Source: Shewanella algae (GTDB lineage: Bacteria; Pseudomonadota; Gammaproteobacteria; Enterobacterales; Shewanellaceae). Taken from it: a DNA stretch of 64,000 nucleotides. The notes under the pieces were generated by a model. It saw only the letters and a list, made by a program, of their open reading frames with translations, had not been told where the DNA came from and made no database searches. The first letter of the stretch is position 1. Each line of letters starts with the position of its first letter. The stretch lies in assembly GCF_009183365.2 (NCBI RefSeq), contig NZ_CP068230.1, positions 1,517,001 through 1,581,000 on the forward strand. Direction: 5' to 3'. Positions 44,723 to 53,025 of this stretch are shown in pieces. The translations under genes and the position numbers were made by a program.

Positions 44723-44749
44723 TAAAGATCAAAACAGGGGTGCCGTTAA
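44723..44749 (+). promoter_or_regulatory. Sigma-28 (FliA) promoter of flaB
   Basis: TAAA, fifteen bases, GCCGTTAA: one mismatch to TAAA-N15-GCCGATAA. 79 bp before flaB. Confidence 0.8.
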
Positions 44750-44828
44750 AGATACTGTAACCAGTAAGACCCGCCTGGCTCAAACGAAGACAGGCTAGTT
44801 TTCCAAGCCAGGTAAAGAGGAAATCATT

Positions 44829-45647
44829 ATGGCTATTACAGTAAACACCAACGTAACATCACTGAAAGCTCAGAAAAACCTGAACATCTCCAACGGTAGC
44901 CTGGCTACTTCAATGGAGCGTCTGTCAAGTGGTCTGCGTATCAACAGTGCTAAAGATGATGCTGCAGGTCTGGCGATTTCTAACCGCCTGAATAGCCAGG
45001 TGCAAGGTCTTGAAGTCGGCATGCGTAACGCCAACGACGCTATCTCCATCGCCCAGATCTCTGAAGGTGCGATGCAGGAGCAGACCAACATGCTGCAACG
45101 TATGCGTGACCTGGCCATCCAGTCTGAAAACGGTGCCAACAGTACTGCTGACTTGCAGGCGCTGAAAGACGAAATGGATGCGCTGGCAACTGAAATCACA
45201 GCTATCGGTAACACTACCGCCTTTGGTAACACCAAGCTGATGACAGGTAGCTTCTCTGCCGGTAAAAAGTTCCAGGTAGGTCACCAGGATGGCGAAGATG
45301 TAACAGTTAAAGTGAAGACCACCAACGCTGGTACTCTCTCTGTTAACTCTCTGACTGTACTGACTTCTGCTGGTCGTGACTCAGCTATCGGTAAGATCGA
45401 TGCCGCTATCAAGAACATCGACTCACAACGCGCCGAGTTGGGTGCCATCCAGAACCGTCTGGCACACAACATCAGCAACAGCGCCAACACTCAGGCCAAC
45501 GTTGCCGACGCCAAGAGCCGTATCGTGGACGTGGATTTCGCCAAAGAAACCTCTGCCATGACCAAGAGCCAGGTGCTGCAACAGACAGGTTCGGCCATGC
45601 TGGCCCAAGCTAACCAGCTGCCACAGATTGCACTGTCACTGCTGTAA
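44829..45647 (+). CDS. flaB: Flagellin FlaB
   Basis: 272 residues, start preceded by AGAGGAAATC. Differs from FlaA at scattered sites: LKAQ for MKAQ near residue 12, SNG for SSG near 22, and in the variable part near 135-170, and it ends at LL where FlaA has LLG. The nucleotide sequences differ mostly at third positions, so the duplication is not recent or is held by selection on the protein. Own sigma-28 promoter. Confidence 0.95.
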   Translation: MAITVNTNVTSLKAQKNLNISNGSLATSMERLSSGLRINSAKDDAAGLAISNRLNSQVQGLEVGMRNANDAISIAQISEGAMQEQTNMLQRMRDLAIQSENGANSTADLQALKDEMDALATEITAIGNTTAFGNTKLMTGSFSAGKKFQVGHQDGEDVTVKVKTTNAGTLSVNSLTVLTSAGRDSAIGKIDAAIKNIDSQRAELGAIQNRLAHNISNSANTQANVADAKSRIVDVDFAKETSAMTKSQVLQQTGSAMLAQANQLPQIALSLL

Positions 45648-45764
45648 TCTTTCAGGTTAGCTATCGCGTCAGTAAAAGGGAGGTTCGGCAACGGATCTCC
45701 CTTTGCTGCATTCATGGAAGGAAGATATTGAAGGCAGTTAGGTCAACTGAGTGGAGAATAGGCG

Positions 45765-46142
45765 ATGGAAGTTACTACCTTATCCAATGCTGTCCCAGTG
45801 AGGACAGAAGTGAAGCCGGGACAGTTGAAAGAAGCTGCCCCCAAGAACGCGGAAACCGAGGCGACAGCCTTGCTCAAGCCGGTCGATGAGGCGGAGCAGA
45901 ACAAGGAGGCGCAGCAAGATCCCGAGCAGCTGCAGCAGGTGGCGGAAGAACTCTCCAATACCATGTCTATGATGCGCAAGGGACTGGCATTCAAAGTGGA
46001 TGAAACATCCGGTACTCACGTTGTCAGCGTGATGGATGTAGACTCAGGGGATGTGATAAGACAGATCCCCAGCGAGGAAGCTTTGGAGCTGGCTGCTAAA
46101 CTTTCAGAAGTAGCAGGACTGCTGATGAAGACGGAAGCCTAA
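45765..46142 (+). CDS. flaG: Flagellar protein FlaG
   Basis: 125 residues. A charged N-terminal half then the FlaG domain: MMRKGLAFKVDETSGTHVVS near 69-88 and DVIRQIPSEEALELAAKL. FlaG influences filament length. Start preceded by GGAGAATAGGCG. Confidence 0.9.
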   Translation: MEVTTLSNAVPVRTEVKPGQLKEAAPKNAETEATALLKPVDEAEQNKEAQQDPEQLQQVAEELSNTMSMMRKGLAFKVDETSGTHVVSVMDVDSGDVIRQIPSEEALELAAKLSEVAGLLMKTEA

Positions 46143-46169
46143 AAGGCTTAACGTGAGATAGAGGTTGAT

Positions 46170-47540
46170 ATGGCATTAACAGCAACAGGTTTGGGGTCGG
46201 GGCTCAATATTACCGAGATAGTCAAGGTCTTGGTTGACGCCGAGAAAGTGCCTAAAGAGGCGATTTTCAATAAGACCGAAGATACGATAGATGCCAAGGT
46301 TTCTGCCATAGGAACCCTCAAGAGCCAGCTGTCCAAGTTCCAGGATGCGCTGAAAAAGCTCCAGGATGGCGGCGCCTTGAATCAACGTACTGTCACCTTG
46401 GGCAACGAAGACTTCTTTACTGCCACTGCAGGTAAAAACTCTTTGCCCGGCTCCTACAACATCAAGATTGAGGCCTTGGCACAGCAACACAAGGTTGCCG
46501 GTGCTGCCACCGCCGATGCCAGTGCCGCGGTCGGTGAAGGAAGCCTACAATTTGCGGTCAATGGCGAGAATTTCAGCGTCGATGTGGAAGCCACAGATTC
46601 GCTCGAAGATATTGCCAAAAAAGTGAATGCCAATGCTGATAATTCGGGGGTTACCGCCACTGTCATTACCAGTGATGCCGGCAGCCGTTTGGTATTCAGC
46701 TCCGACAAAGAAGGCACGGATAACCAGATAAGCGTAACCGCAACTGATACTTCAGGCACCGGGCTTTCAGATATGTTTGGTGCCGGTAATCTTGAAGAGA
46801 TCCAGGCTGCCAGCAACGCCGTACTCTATATTGACGGCCAGAAGCTGACTTCCCAATCCAATGAAGTGAAAGACGCCATCCCCGGCGTGACGCTCAACCT
46901 CACTGATGCTGATGTCAACAAGACCACCAAGCTGACCATAGCTCAGGATACCGATGCGGTTAAAGAAAACGTCAAAGGTTTTGTTGATGCCTACAACAGC
47001 CTGATCACCTCGATAGAAAAGCTCTCGGCCTATGATGTAGACAAAAAAGAGGCTGCAGCGCTGCAGGGGGACTCCATGATCCGCTCACTGGAATCTCAGT
47101 TACGCTCCGGGATCAGTGACAGGGTGGCGACGGCCGACGGTACTATTGCACTCTATGATATTGGCATTAAAACCGACAGATATGGCAAACTCTCGATTGA
47201 TGATGCCAAGCTTGATGAGGCCATCAAGACCAATATGGACGGGGTCGAAGCGCTGTTTTCCACCAAGGATACCGGCCTAGCCAACGCTATGGATGAATTG
47301 GCCACGACCTACGTCAAGGCCGGCGGTGTAATAGACACCCGCAATCAGGCCTATACCGGCGATAAGCAACGTCTTGCGGATCAGCGTGAGGCCTTTGCCC
47401 TTAAAATGGAGTTGCTGGAAGCCAGATTGACCAAACAGTTCAACGCCATGGATCTGGTGGTTGGCCAGTTGTCAGCACAGGGACAGAACGTTATCGGTGC
47501 CCTGAACTCCTTGCCGGGTGTCGTCAAGAAGAGTAGCTGA
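46170..47540 (+). CDS. fliD: Filament cap protein FliD (HAP2)
   Basis: 456 residues. N-terminal GLGSGLNITEIVKVLVDAEK and C-terminal part with ALKMELLEARLTKQFNAMD near 410-428. It caps the filament for flagellin folding. Order flaG-fliD-fliT-fliS is normal. Confidence 0.96.
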   Translation: MALTATGLGSGLNITEIVKVLVDAEKVPKEAIFNKTEDTIDAKVSAIGTLKSQLSKFQDALKKLQDGGALNQRTVTLGNEDFFTATAGKNSLPGSYNIKIEALAQQHKVAGAATADASAAVGEGSLQFAVNGENFSVDVEATDSLEDIAKKVNANADNSGVTATVITSDAGSRLVFSSDKEGTDNQISVTATDTSGTGLSDMFGAGNLEEIQAASNAVLYIDGQKLTSQSNEVKDAIPGVTLNLTDADVNKTTKLTIAQDTDAVKENVKGFVDAYNSLITSIEKLSAYDVDKKEAAALQGDSMIRSLESQLRSGISDRVATADGTIALYDIGIKTDRYGKLSIDDAKLDEAIKTNMDGVEALFSTKDTGLANAMDELATTYVKAGGVIDTRNQAYTGDKQRLADQREAFALKMELLEARLTKQFNAMDLVVGQLSAQGQNVIGALNSLPGVVKKSS

Positions 47541-47552
47541 TTGGGATAAAAG

Positions 47553-47876
47553 ATGCAGGTAACTGAAGAACTGAATCAGATCAACGAATTGTTGCGCCGG
47601 GCTCTGGATTGTTTACTGACAATTCCCGCCGAGGATGAAAAAACTGACGAGTTGGTCTCTAATTTGCAAGAGCTGGTAAGCAGGCGTCAAACTTTGCTCC
47701 AGACCCTGATAGAGGAAGTGCAGAGTCCTGAGTTGCTAGAGGAGCAATTGGAGCTGACTGCCACTTTTGAGCAGCATGCCAAAGCGATACGCCAACAAAG
47801 GCAGGAGCTATTGGCGCTCAGGAGTCAGAACAAACGTCAGGTCAATGTTTACAAGTCTATAGATGCAAATAGGTAG
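47553..47876 (+). CDS. FliT-like small helical protein (putative FliD chaperone)
   Basis: 107 residues, helical, Leu/Glu/Gln-rich, with no catalytic motif. It sits between fliD and fliS where fliT or an equivalent is found in Shewanella and Vibrio. Sequence-based FliT similarity is weak, so the role is from position. Confidence 0.65.
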   Translation: MQVTEELNQINELLRRALDCLLTIPAEDEKTDELVSNLQELVSRRQTLLQTLIEEVQSPELLEEQLELTATFEQHAKAIRQQRQELLALRSQNKRQVNVYKSIDANR

Positions 47877-47882
47877 GTATTT

Positions 47883-48293
47883 ATGAGAGGGTCGCTACAG
47901 TCTTATCGTAAGGTGTCATTGGAGAGTGAAATCTCAGTTGCATCACCGCACAGGATCATTCAGTTGATGTTCAACGGCGCATTGGAGCGTATTGCCCAGA
48001 GTCGTTACGCCATAGAGCAAGGCGACCAGTCGTCCAAGGGAATTTTCATCAACAAAGCGATTGGTATTATCACAGGTCTCAGCAACAGCCTGAATATGGA
48101 AGCCGGTGGTGAGATAGCCAAGAATCTCAGCAACCTTTACGACTTTATGCTGCGGCGTATCTCTGAGGCCAATCTGAATAATGATGTTCAGGCGCTGGAT
48201 GATGTTGCAGCCGTGCTGCGGGACATCAAAGAAGCCTGGGATGCCATTCCCGCTGATAAACATCACCTTACGGCTCACGAAGAAAACCGTTGA
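47883..48293 (+). CDS. fliS: Flagellin export chaperone FliS
   Basis: 136 residues. N-terminal SYRKVSLESEISVASPHRII and QLMFNGALERIAQSRYAIEQ are family signatures. It binds the flagellin C-terminal helix and prevents early polymerisation. Followed by a terminator. Confidence 0.94.
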   Translation: MRGSLQSYRKVSLESEISVASPHRIIQLMFNGALERIAQSRYAIEQGDQSSKGIFINKAIGIITGLSNSLNMEAGGEIAKNLSNLYDFMLRRISEANLNNDVQALDDVAAVLRDIKEAWDAIPADKHHLTAHEENR

Positions 48294-48312
48294 GTTATTA
48301 ACCATTCGAGAT

Positions 48313-48335
48313 AAAGGCGCCTTTGGCGCCTTTTT
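48313..48335 (+). terminator. Terminator after fliS
   Basis: AAAGGCGCC, TTT loop, GGCGCCTTT, then T run. It ends the flaG-fliD-fliS unit and isolates flrA, whose own promoter should lie in 48336-48571; no sigma-54 or sigma-28 element was recognised there. Confidence 0.9.
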
Positions 48336-48571
48336 GACTTGCGCCATTTAATTGACGATATTGGCTCTTAAGTGCTGAATTTGGACTAAAATCAGGAAGG
48401 GTTAGGCAGAAAAGCCATCCTAGGCTTGCTTATATCGTGCCGATAATACAATATTCAGCATTGCTACAAATTTAGCTGAGTATGTGAAGAAAGCATTGCC
48501 AGACTTTCCAGAGCAACTAACACTAATAATTAATGCGAATCCATAATTGCCAAAGCTTAGCGGCCCACTGA

Positions 48572-50002
48572 ATGATGCATACAGATCAACGAATTTTACT
48601 TGTCGGAAACCCCTCTGAGCGCACCAGTCGCTTATCTTGTGTTTTAGAGTTTATTGGTGAGCAAGTGGAAGTTGTGGCTCCCGAGGCTATCGACGCGCAA
48701 TCTCCGGAAACTCGATGTCGGGCCATGATATTGGTCAGTGACGGCATAGAGGACGAGGCGCTGCAGTCGCTGATGCTTAAACTGCCATGGCAGCCTATGT
48801 TGCTGTTGGGGCAAAGCAATGCCAATCCTTCCAATCTACTCGGCAAGATTGAAGAACCTCTCAGCTATTCCCAACTGACTGAACTGTTGCATTTTTGCCA
48901 GGTCTTCGGTCAGGTCAAGCGGCCACAGGTACCAACCAGTGCCAACCAGACCAAGCTGTTCCGCAGCCTGGTAGGGCGCAGCGACGGCATTGCCAATGTG
49001 CGCCATCTGATTAACCAGGTTTCGGGATCTGATGCCACTGTGCTGGTGCTCGGACCCTCTGGTACCGGCAAGGAAGTGGTCGCCCGTAATATTCATTATC
49101 TTTCAGAGCGTCGCGATGGCCCTTTTATTCCGGTCAACTGCGGTGCCATTCCACCAGAGCTGTTGGAAAGTGAACTGTTTGGCCATGAGAAAGGCTCCTT
49201 TACCGGTGCTATCAGTGCCCGTAAGGGACGTTTTGAGCTGGCCGAAGGCGGCACCCTGTTCCTCGATGAGATAGGTGATATGCCGCTGCAGATGCAGGTC
49301 AAGCTGCTGCGGGTGTTGCAGGAAAGAGTATTTGAACGTGTGGGTGGCAATAAGGCGATTACCGCCGATGTGCGAGTGGTAGCTGCGACCCACAGAGATC
49401 TGGAAACCATGATTGAAGGCGGTGAATTCCGCGAAGATCTCTTCTATCGCCTCAATGTGTTCCCCATCGAAATGCCACCTCTGTGTGAGCGTCGGGATGA
49501 TATTCCGCTGCTGCTGCAGGAGTTGGTCAGTCGGGTCTTCAACGAAGGCAAGGGACGGGTGCGCTTTACCCAACGCGCCATCGACTCTCTCAAGGAACAC
49601 GCCTGGTCGGGCAATGTCCGCGAGCTGTCCAATCTGGTAGAAAGGTTGACTATCCTCTATCCGGGCGGCCTGGTCGATGTTAACGACCTGCCGGTTAAGT
49701 ATCGCCATATCGATGTGCCCGAGTATTCGGTCGAGGTCAGTGAAGAGCAACTGGAGCGTGATGCCTTGGCATCGATCTTCAATGACGAAGAGCCGGTCGA
49801 TTTGCCAGAGACACGTTTCCCCAGTGAGCTGCCTCCGGAAGGGGTCAATCTCAAGGATCTCTTGGCCGAATTGGAAATCGATATGATACGTCAGGCGCTG
49901 GATCAGCAGGACAACGTTGTTGCCCGCGCCGCTGAAATGCTGGGTATTCGCCGCACCACCTTGGTGGAGAAAATGCGCAAATACGGCATGAGTAAAGACT
50001 AA
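48572..50002 (+). CDS. flrA: Master flagellar regulator FlrA (FleQ-like sigma-54 activator)
   Basis: 476 residues. A degenerate receiver-like N-terminal FleQ domain (about 1-120) without the phospho-aspartate pocket, AAA+ domain with Walker A GPSGTGKE (161-168), sigma-54 loop GSFTGA (208-213, the usual second residue Ala is Ser), and C-terminal HTH with EMLGIRRTTLVEKMRKYGM. It turns on flrBC and other early genes with sigma-54 and in relatives responds to cyclic-di-GMP. Start ATG 48572; ATG 48575 is also possible. Confidence 0.94.
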   Translation: MMHTDQRILLVGNPSERTSRLSCVLEFIGEQVEVVAPEAIDAQSPETRCRAMILVSDGIEDEALQSLMLKLPWQPMLLLGQSNANPSNLLGKIEEPLSYSQLTELLHFCQVFGQVKRPQVPTSANQTKLFRSLVGRSDGIANVRHLINQVSGSDATVLVLGPSGTGKEVVARNIHYLSERRDGPFIPVNCGAIPPELLESELFGHEKGSFTGAISARKGRFELAEGGTLFLDEIGDMPLQMQVKLLRVLQERVFERVGGNKAITADVRVVAATHRDLETMIEGGEFREDLFYRLNVFPIEMPPLCERRDDIPLLLQELVSRVFNEGKGRVRFTQRAIDSLKEHAWSGNVRELSNLVERLTILYPGGLVDVNDLPVKYRHIDVPEYSVEVSEEQLERDALASIFNDEEPVDLPETRFPSELPPEGVNLKDLLAELEIDMIRQALDQQDNVVARAAEMLGIRRTTLVEKMRKYGMSKD

Positions 50003-50027
50003 GCTACTGATAATTTAGATTTTTAAA

Positions 50028-50044
50028 TTGGCATAAACTCTGCA
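50028..50044 (+). promoter_or_regulatory. Sigma-54 promoter of flrBC
   Basis: TTGGCATAAACTCTGCA: -24 TTGGCAT, -12 CTGCA, GG and GC at proper spacing; one mismatch at -12. 38 bp before flrB. Confidence 0.75.
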
Positions 50045-50081
50045 TTAACCCTGTCAGCATCGTATTTTTGACGGGGTTAAT

Positions 50082-51146
50082 ATGTCTGCAAGCCCACTGG
50101 CTCAGCTCGAAACCATCTCTCATCATGGCCGCGAATGGATCCCGGTAAGGGAAGCCGCCAATATGTCCAATCGTATGGAGCATATTCTGCAGGCCATGCC
50201 TTCGGGCGTCGTTATCCTCAATGGTGACGGCTTGGTCAGTGAAGCCAACCCGGTTGCCGAATCTTTGTTGGGTGTTCCTCTGGTTGGCCAGCGCTGGCTG
50301 ACTATCATCAATCGCGCCTTCGCGCCGCAAAAAGACGATGGTCATGAAGTCTCCCTGCGTAATGGCCGCCGGGTGAAGCTGGCGATTACGCCTCTGACCC
50401 CGGAGCAGGGGCAGCTGATTATGCTGACCGATCTCACCGAAACCCGACTGTTGCAGCAAAACCTTTCCCACCTTGAACGCTTGTCTGCGCTCGGGAAAAT
50501 GGTAGCCACTCTGGCGCATCAAATACGCACTCCTCTGTCTGCCGCTTTACTCTATGCCGCCAACTTGGGCAGTCCAAGGCTGGATGCCGGCTCCAGAGAG
50601 CGTTTTCAGGGCAAATTACTCGACCGGCTTTCCGAGCTGGAGCAGCAGGTCAATGATATGTTGTTGATTGCCAAAGGTAAGCAAGAGGAAGCCTGCGATA
50701 GAGTGCCGTTCTCGACGGTGCTGGAAAAAGTCATGGCCAACTGTGAGCCCATCGCTGCCAGGCAAAATGTTGAATTGAGCCTGCAAATTGAAGGCGATAG
50801 CGAGATGCAGGTCAATCTTCATGGCTTGAGTTCTGCCATCAATAATCTGGTGATCAATAGCCTGGAAGCCGGCGCCAAAAGAGTCATTTTGCGCCTGAGC
50901 TGCGATCAGGCACTGCGCCTCGATGTGATAGATAACGGCAAGGGCCTGGACAGCAAGATGCAAAAGCAGGTGCTGGAGCCTTTTTTCACCACCAAGCGTC
51001 AGGGCACAGGGCTTGGGCTGGCGGTGGTGCAGTCAGTGGTGCGCAGCCACGGCGGCAAATTGGACCTCAGCTGTAAGCTGGGTGCAGGTTGTACCGTCAC
51101 GCTGACATTCCCGTTAACGACAGACTCTCAAGGAGGCGTGGCATGA
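50082..51146 (+). CDS. flrB: Sensor histidine kinase FlrB
   Basis: 354 residues, no transmembrane segment. PAS-like domain (about 30-115), H-box VATLAHQIRTPLS with phospho-acceptor H146, and ATPase part with NNLVINSLEAG (N box), DNGKGLD and TGLGLAVV (G boxes). FlrB phosphorylates FlrC. Its stop overlaps the flrC start as ATGA. Confidence 0.94.
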   Translation: MSASPLAQLETISHHGREWIPVREAANMSNRMEHILQAMPSGVVILNGDGLVSEANPVAESLLGVPLVGQRWLTIINRAFAPQKDDGHEVSLRNGRRVKLAITPLTPEQGQLIMLTDLTETRLLQQNLSHLERLSALGKMVATLAHQIRTPLSAALLYAANLGSPRLDAGSRERFQGKLLDRLSELEQQVNDMLLIAKGKQEEACDRVPFSTVLEKVMANCEPIAARQNVELSLQIEGDSEMQVNLHGLSSAINNLVINSLEAGAKRVILRLSCDQALRLDVIDNGKGLDSKMQKQVLEPFFTTKRQGTGLGLAVVQSVVRSHGGKLDLSCKLGAGCTVTLTFPLTTDSQGGVA

Positions 51147-52474
51147 GCGAAGCAAAAATTTTGTTGGTGGAAGACGATGCCGCGCTTCGGGAAGCACTGC
51201 TCGATACCTTGCTGCTCGCCAGTTATGAGTGCGTCGATGTCGCCAGCGCCGAAGAAGCGATAACCGCTTTGAAAGGTAATCGTTTTGATATGGTGATAAG
51301 CGATGTGCAGATGGAAGGTATCGGCGGTATGGGGCTGCTGGATTATCTGCGTCAGCAACATCCGCAGCTGCCGATCCTGTTGATGACAGCCTATGCCACC
51401 ATCGACAATGCCGTCAGCGCAATCAAGCTGGGGGCCGTGGATTATCTCGCCAAGCCGTTTGCCCCTCAGGTATTGCTCAATCAGGTGAGTCGCTATTTAC
51501 GCCCCAAGGTGGTTAGCGGCGGCCCAGTGGTGGCCGATGAAAAGAGCCTGGCCTTGCTGGCACTGGCGCAGCGGGTGGCCGCCTCAGAAGCCTCTGTGAT
51601 GATAAGTGGCCCCAGCGGTTCGGGTAAAGAAGTGCTGGCTCGCTACATTCATCAGCACAGCCAAAGGCCTGACGGGCCTTTTGTGGCGATTAACTGTGCC
51701 GCCATCCCGGAAAATATGCTGGAAGCCACCTTGTTTGGCTACGAGAAAGGCGCCTTTACCGGGGCTTATCAGGCTTGCCCCGGTAAGTTTGAACAGGCTC
51801 ATGGCGGCACCCTGTTGCTCGATGAAATTTCCGAGATGGAGCTGGCATTGCAGGCCAAGCTGCTGCGGGTACTGCAGGAGCGCGAGGTTGAACGTTTGGG
51901 GGGGCGCAAGACCATCAAGCTCGATGTCCGGGTGCTGGCAACCTCCAACCGGGATCTAAAAGATATGGTGGCCAAGGGCGAGTTTCGCGAAGACCTTTAT
52001 TACAGGATCAATGTGTTTCCGCTTGCCTGGCCGGCACTGAACCAAAGACCGGCGGATATCATCCCATTGGCCAAACATCTGTTGGCACGTCACGCTGAAA
52101 ACGCGGCGATTAACCCGGTTCCAGCTCTCAGCGATGCTGCAGTGCGGCGTTTGTTGGCCCACCGCTGGCCGGGGAATGTCCGTGAGCTGGATAATGTGAT
52201 CCAGCGGGCGTTGATCTTGAGTCAAGGGCAGATAGAAGCGGGCGATATTATTATCGATTTGCAGGATGTTGCTCTGGGAGAGACCACGGCCCCGGAAACG
52301 CCTGAAGCGCTCGGTGATGAGCTCAAGGCTCAGGAGCATGTGATTATTCTCGAGACTCTGGCCCAGTGTCAGGGCAGTCGCAAACTGGTGGCAGAGAAAT
52401 TGGGGATCAGCGCCCGCACTCTCAGATACAAGATGGCGCGCATGCGCGAGATGGGCATAGAGGTGCCCGCCTGA
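51143..52474 (+). CDS. flrC: Sigma-54 response regulator FlrC
   Basis: 443 residues from ATG 51143, preceded by AGGAGG; the in-frame start 51089 overlaps flrB and is dropped. Receiver domain with EDD near 10-12 and phospho-acceptor D54, AAA+ with GPSGSGKE and canonical GAFTGA, and Fis-type HTH at the end (LVAEKLGISARTLRYKMARM). It activates class III genes from sigma-54 promoters such as those before flgB, flgF, fliE and fliK. Confidence 0.95.
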   Translation: MSEAKILLVEDDAALREALLDTLLLASYECVDVASAEEAITALKGNRFDMVISDVQMEGIGGMGLLDYLRQQHPQLPILLMTAYATIDNAVSAIKLGAVDYLAKPFAPQVLLNQVSRYLRPKVVSGGPVVADEKSLALLALAQRVAASEASVMISGPSGSGKEVLARYIHQHSQRPDGPFVAINCAAIPENMLEATLFGYEKGAFTGAYQACPGKFEQAHGGTLLLDEISEMELALQAKLLRVLQEREVERLGGRKTIKLDVRVLATSNRDLKDMVAKGEFREDLYYRINVFPLAWPALNQRPADIIPLAKHLLARHAENAAINPVPALSDAAVRRLLAHRWPGNVRELDNVIQRALILSQGQIEAGDIIIDLQDVALGETTAPETPEALGDELKAQEHVIILETLAQCQGSRKLVAEKLGISARTLRYKMARMREMGIEVPA

Positions 52475-52483
52475 GTCATCTCC

Positions 52484-52505
52484 AAAGCGGCCGTTAGGCC
52501 GCTTT
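52484..52505 (+). terminator. Terminator after flrC
   Basis: AAAGCGGCC, GTTA loop, GGCCGCTTT; only a short T-run follows, so efficiency is uncertain. Confidence 0.65.
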
Positions 52506-52581
52506 CCAATTCCATTGTTTTTCTTCAGGCCCTGGGTGAATTCAGGGCGTTTACTTAGCTTAACTTTGACTATTCCATTTT

Positions 52582-52597
52582 TGGCAAACTAATTGCG
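52582..52597 (+). promoter_or_regulatory. Sigma-54 promoter of the fliE operon
   Basis: TGGCAAACTAATTGCG: -24 TGGCAA, five bases, -12 TTGCG. 55 bp before fliE. Confidence 0.85.
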
Positions 52598-52651
52598 TAG
52601 AGTCTGGTAACCCAGATTTTTCGTCAATTCGCTGACGACAGGAGTGAGAAG

Positions 52652-52984
52652 ATGCAAATAGGTGCCAATTCTTTATTGCAAGAAATGCAATCACTTAAAG
52701 GTGAAATTGCCCCAACGGGATTTCAGTCTTCGCCTGTACGCCAGGTGGGCAATACCACAGGAACTGATTTCGGCCAATTACTGGCCCAGGCCGTAGGCAA
52801 TGTCAGTGAGTTGCAAAGCACATCATCCAATCTGGCCACCCGGCTGGAGATGGGCGACACCACAGTGTCTCTGTCTGACACTGTCATTGCCCGCGAGAAA
52901 GCCAGCGTCGCATTCGAGGCCACAGTGCAGGTGCGCAACAAGCTGGTCGAAGCCTACAAAGAGATTATGAGCATGCCTGTTTAA
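52652..52984 (+). CDS. fliE: Hook-basal body junction protein FliE
   Basis: 110 residues, ATG with GGAGTGAGAAG upstream. C-terminal VAFEATVQVRNKLVEAYKEIM near 87-107 is the family core. FliE connects MS-ring and rod. Confidence 0.94.
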   Translation: MQIGANSLLQEMQSLKGEIAPTGFQSSPVRQVGNTTGTDFGQLLAQAVGNVSELQSTSSNLATRLEMGDTTVSLSDTVIAREKASVAFEATVQVRNKLVEAYKEIMSMPV

Positions 52985-53025
52985 GGCATGCTTGCATCAC
53001 AGATCCCGGATAACAGGAACGCACC

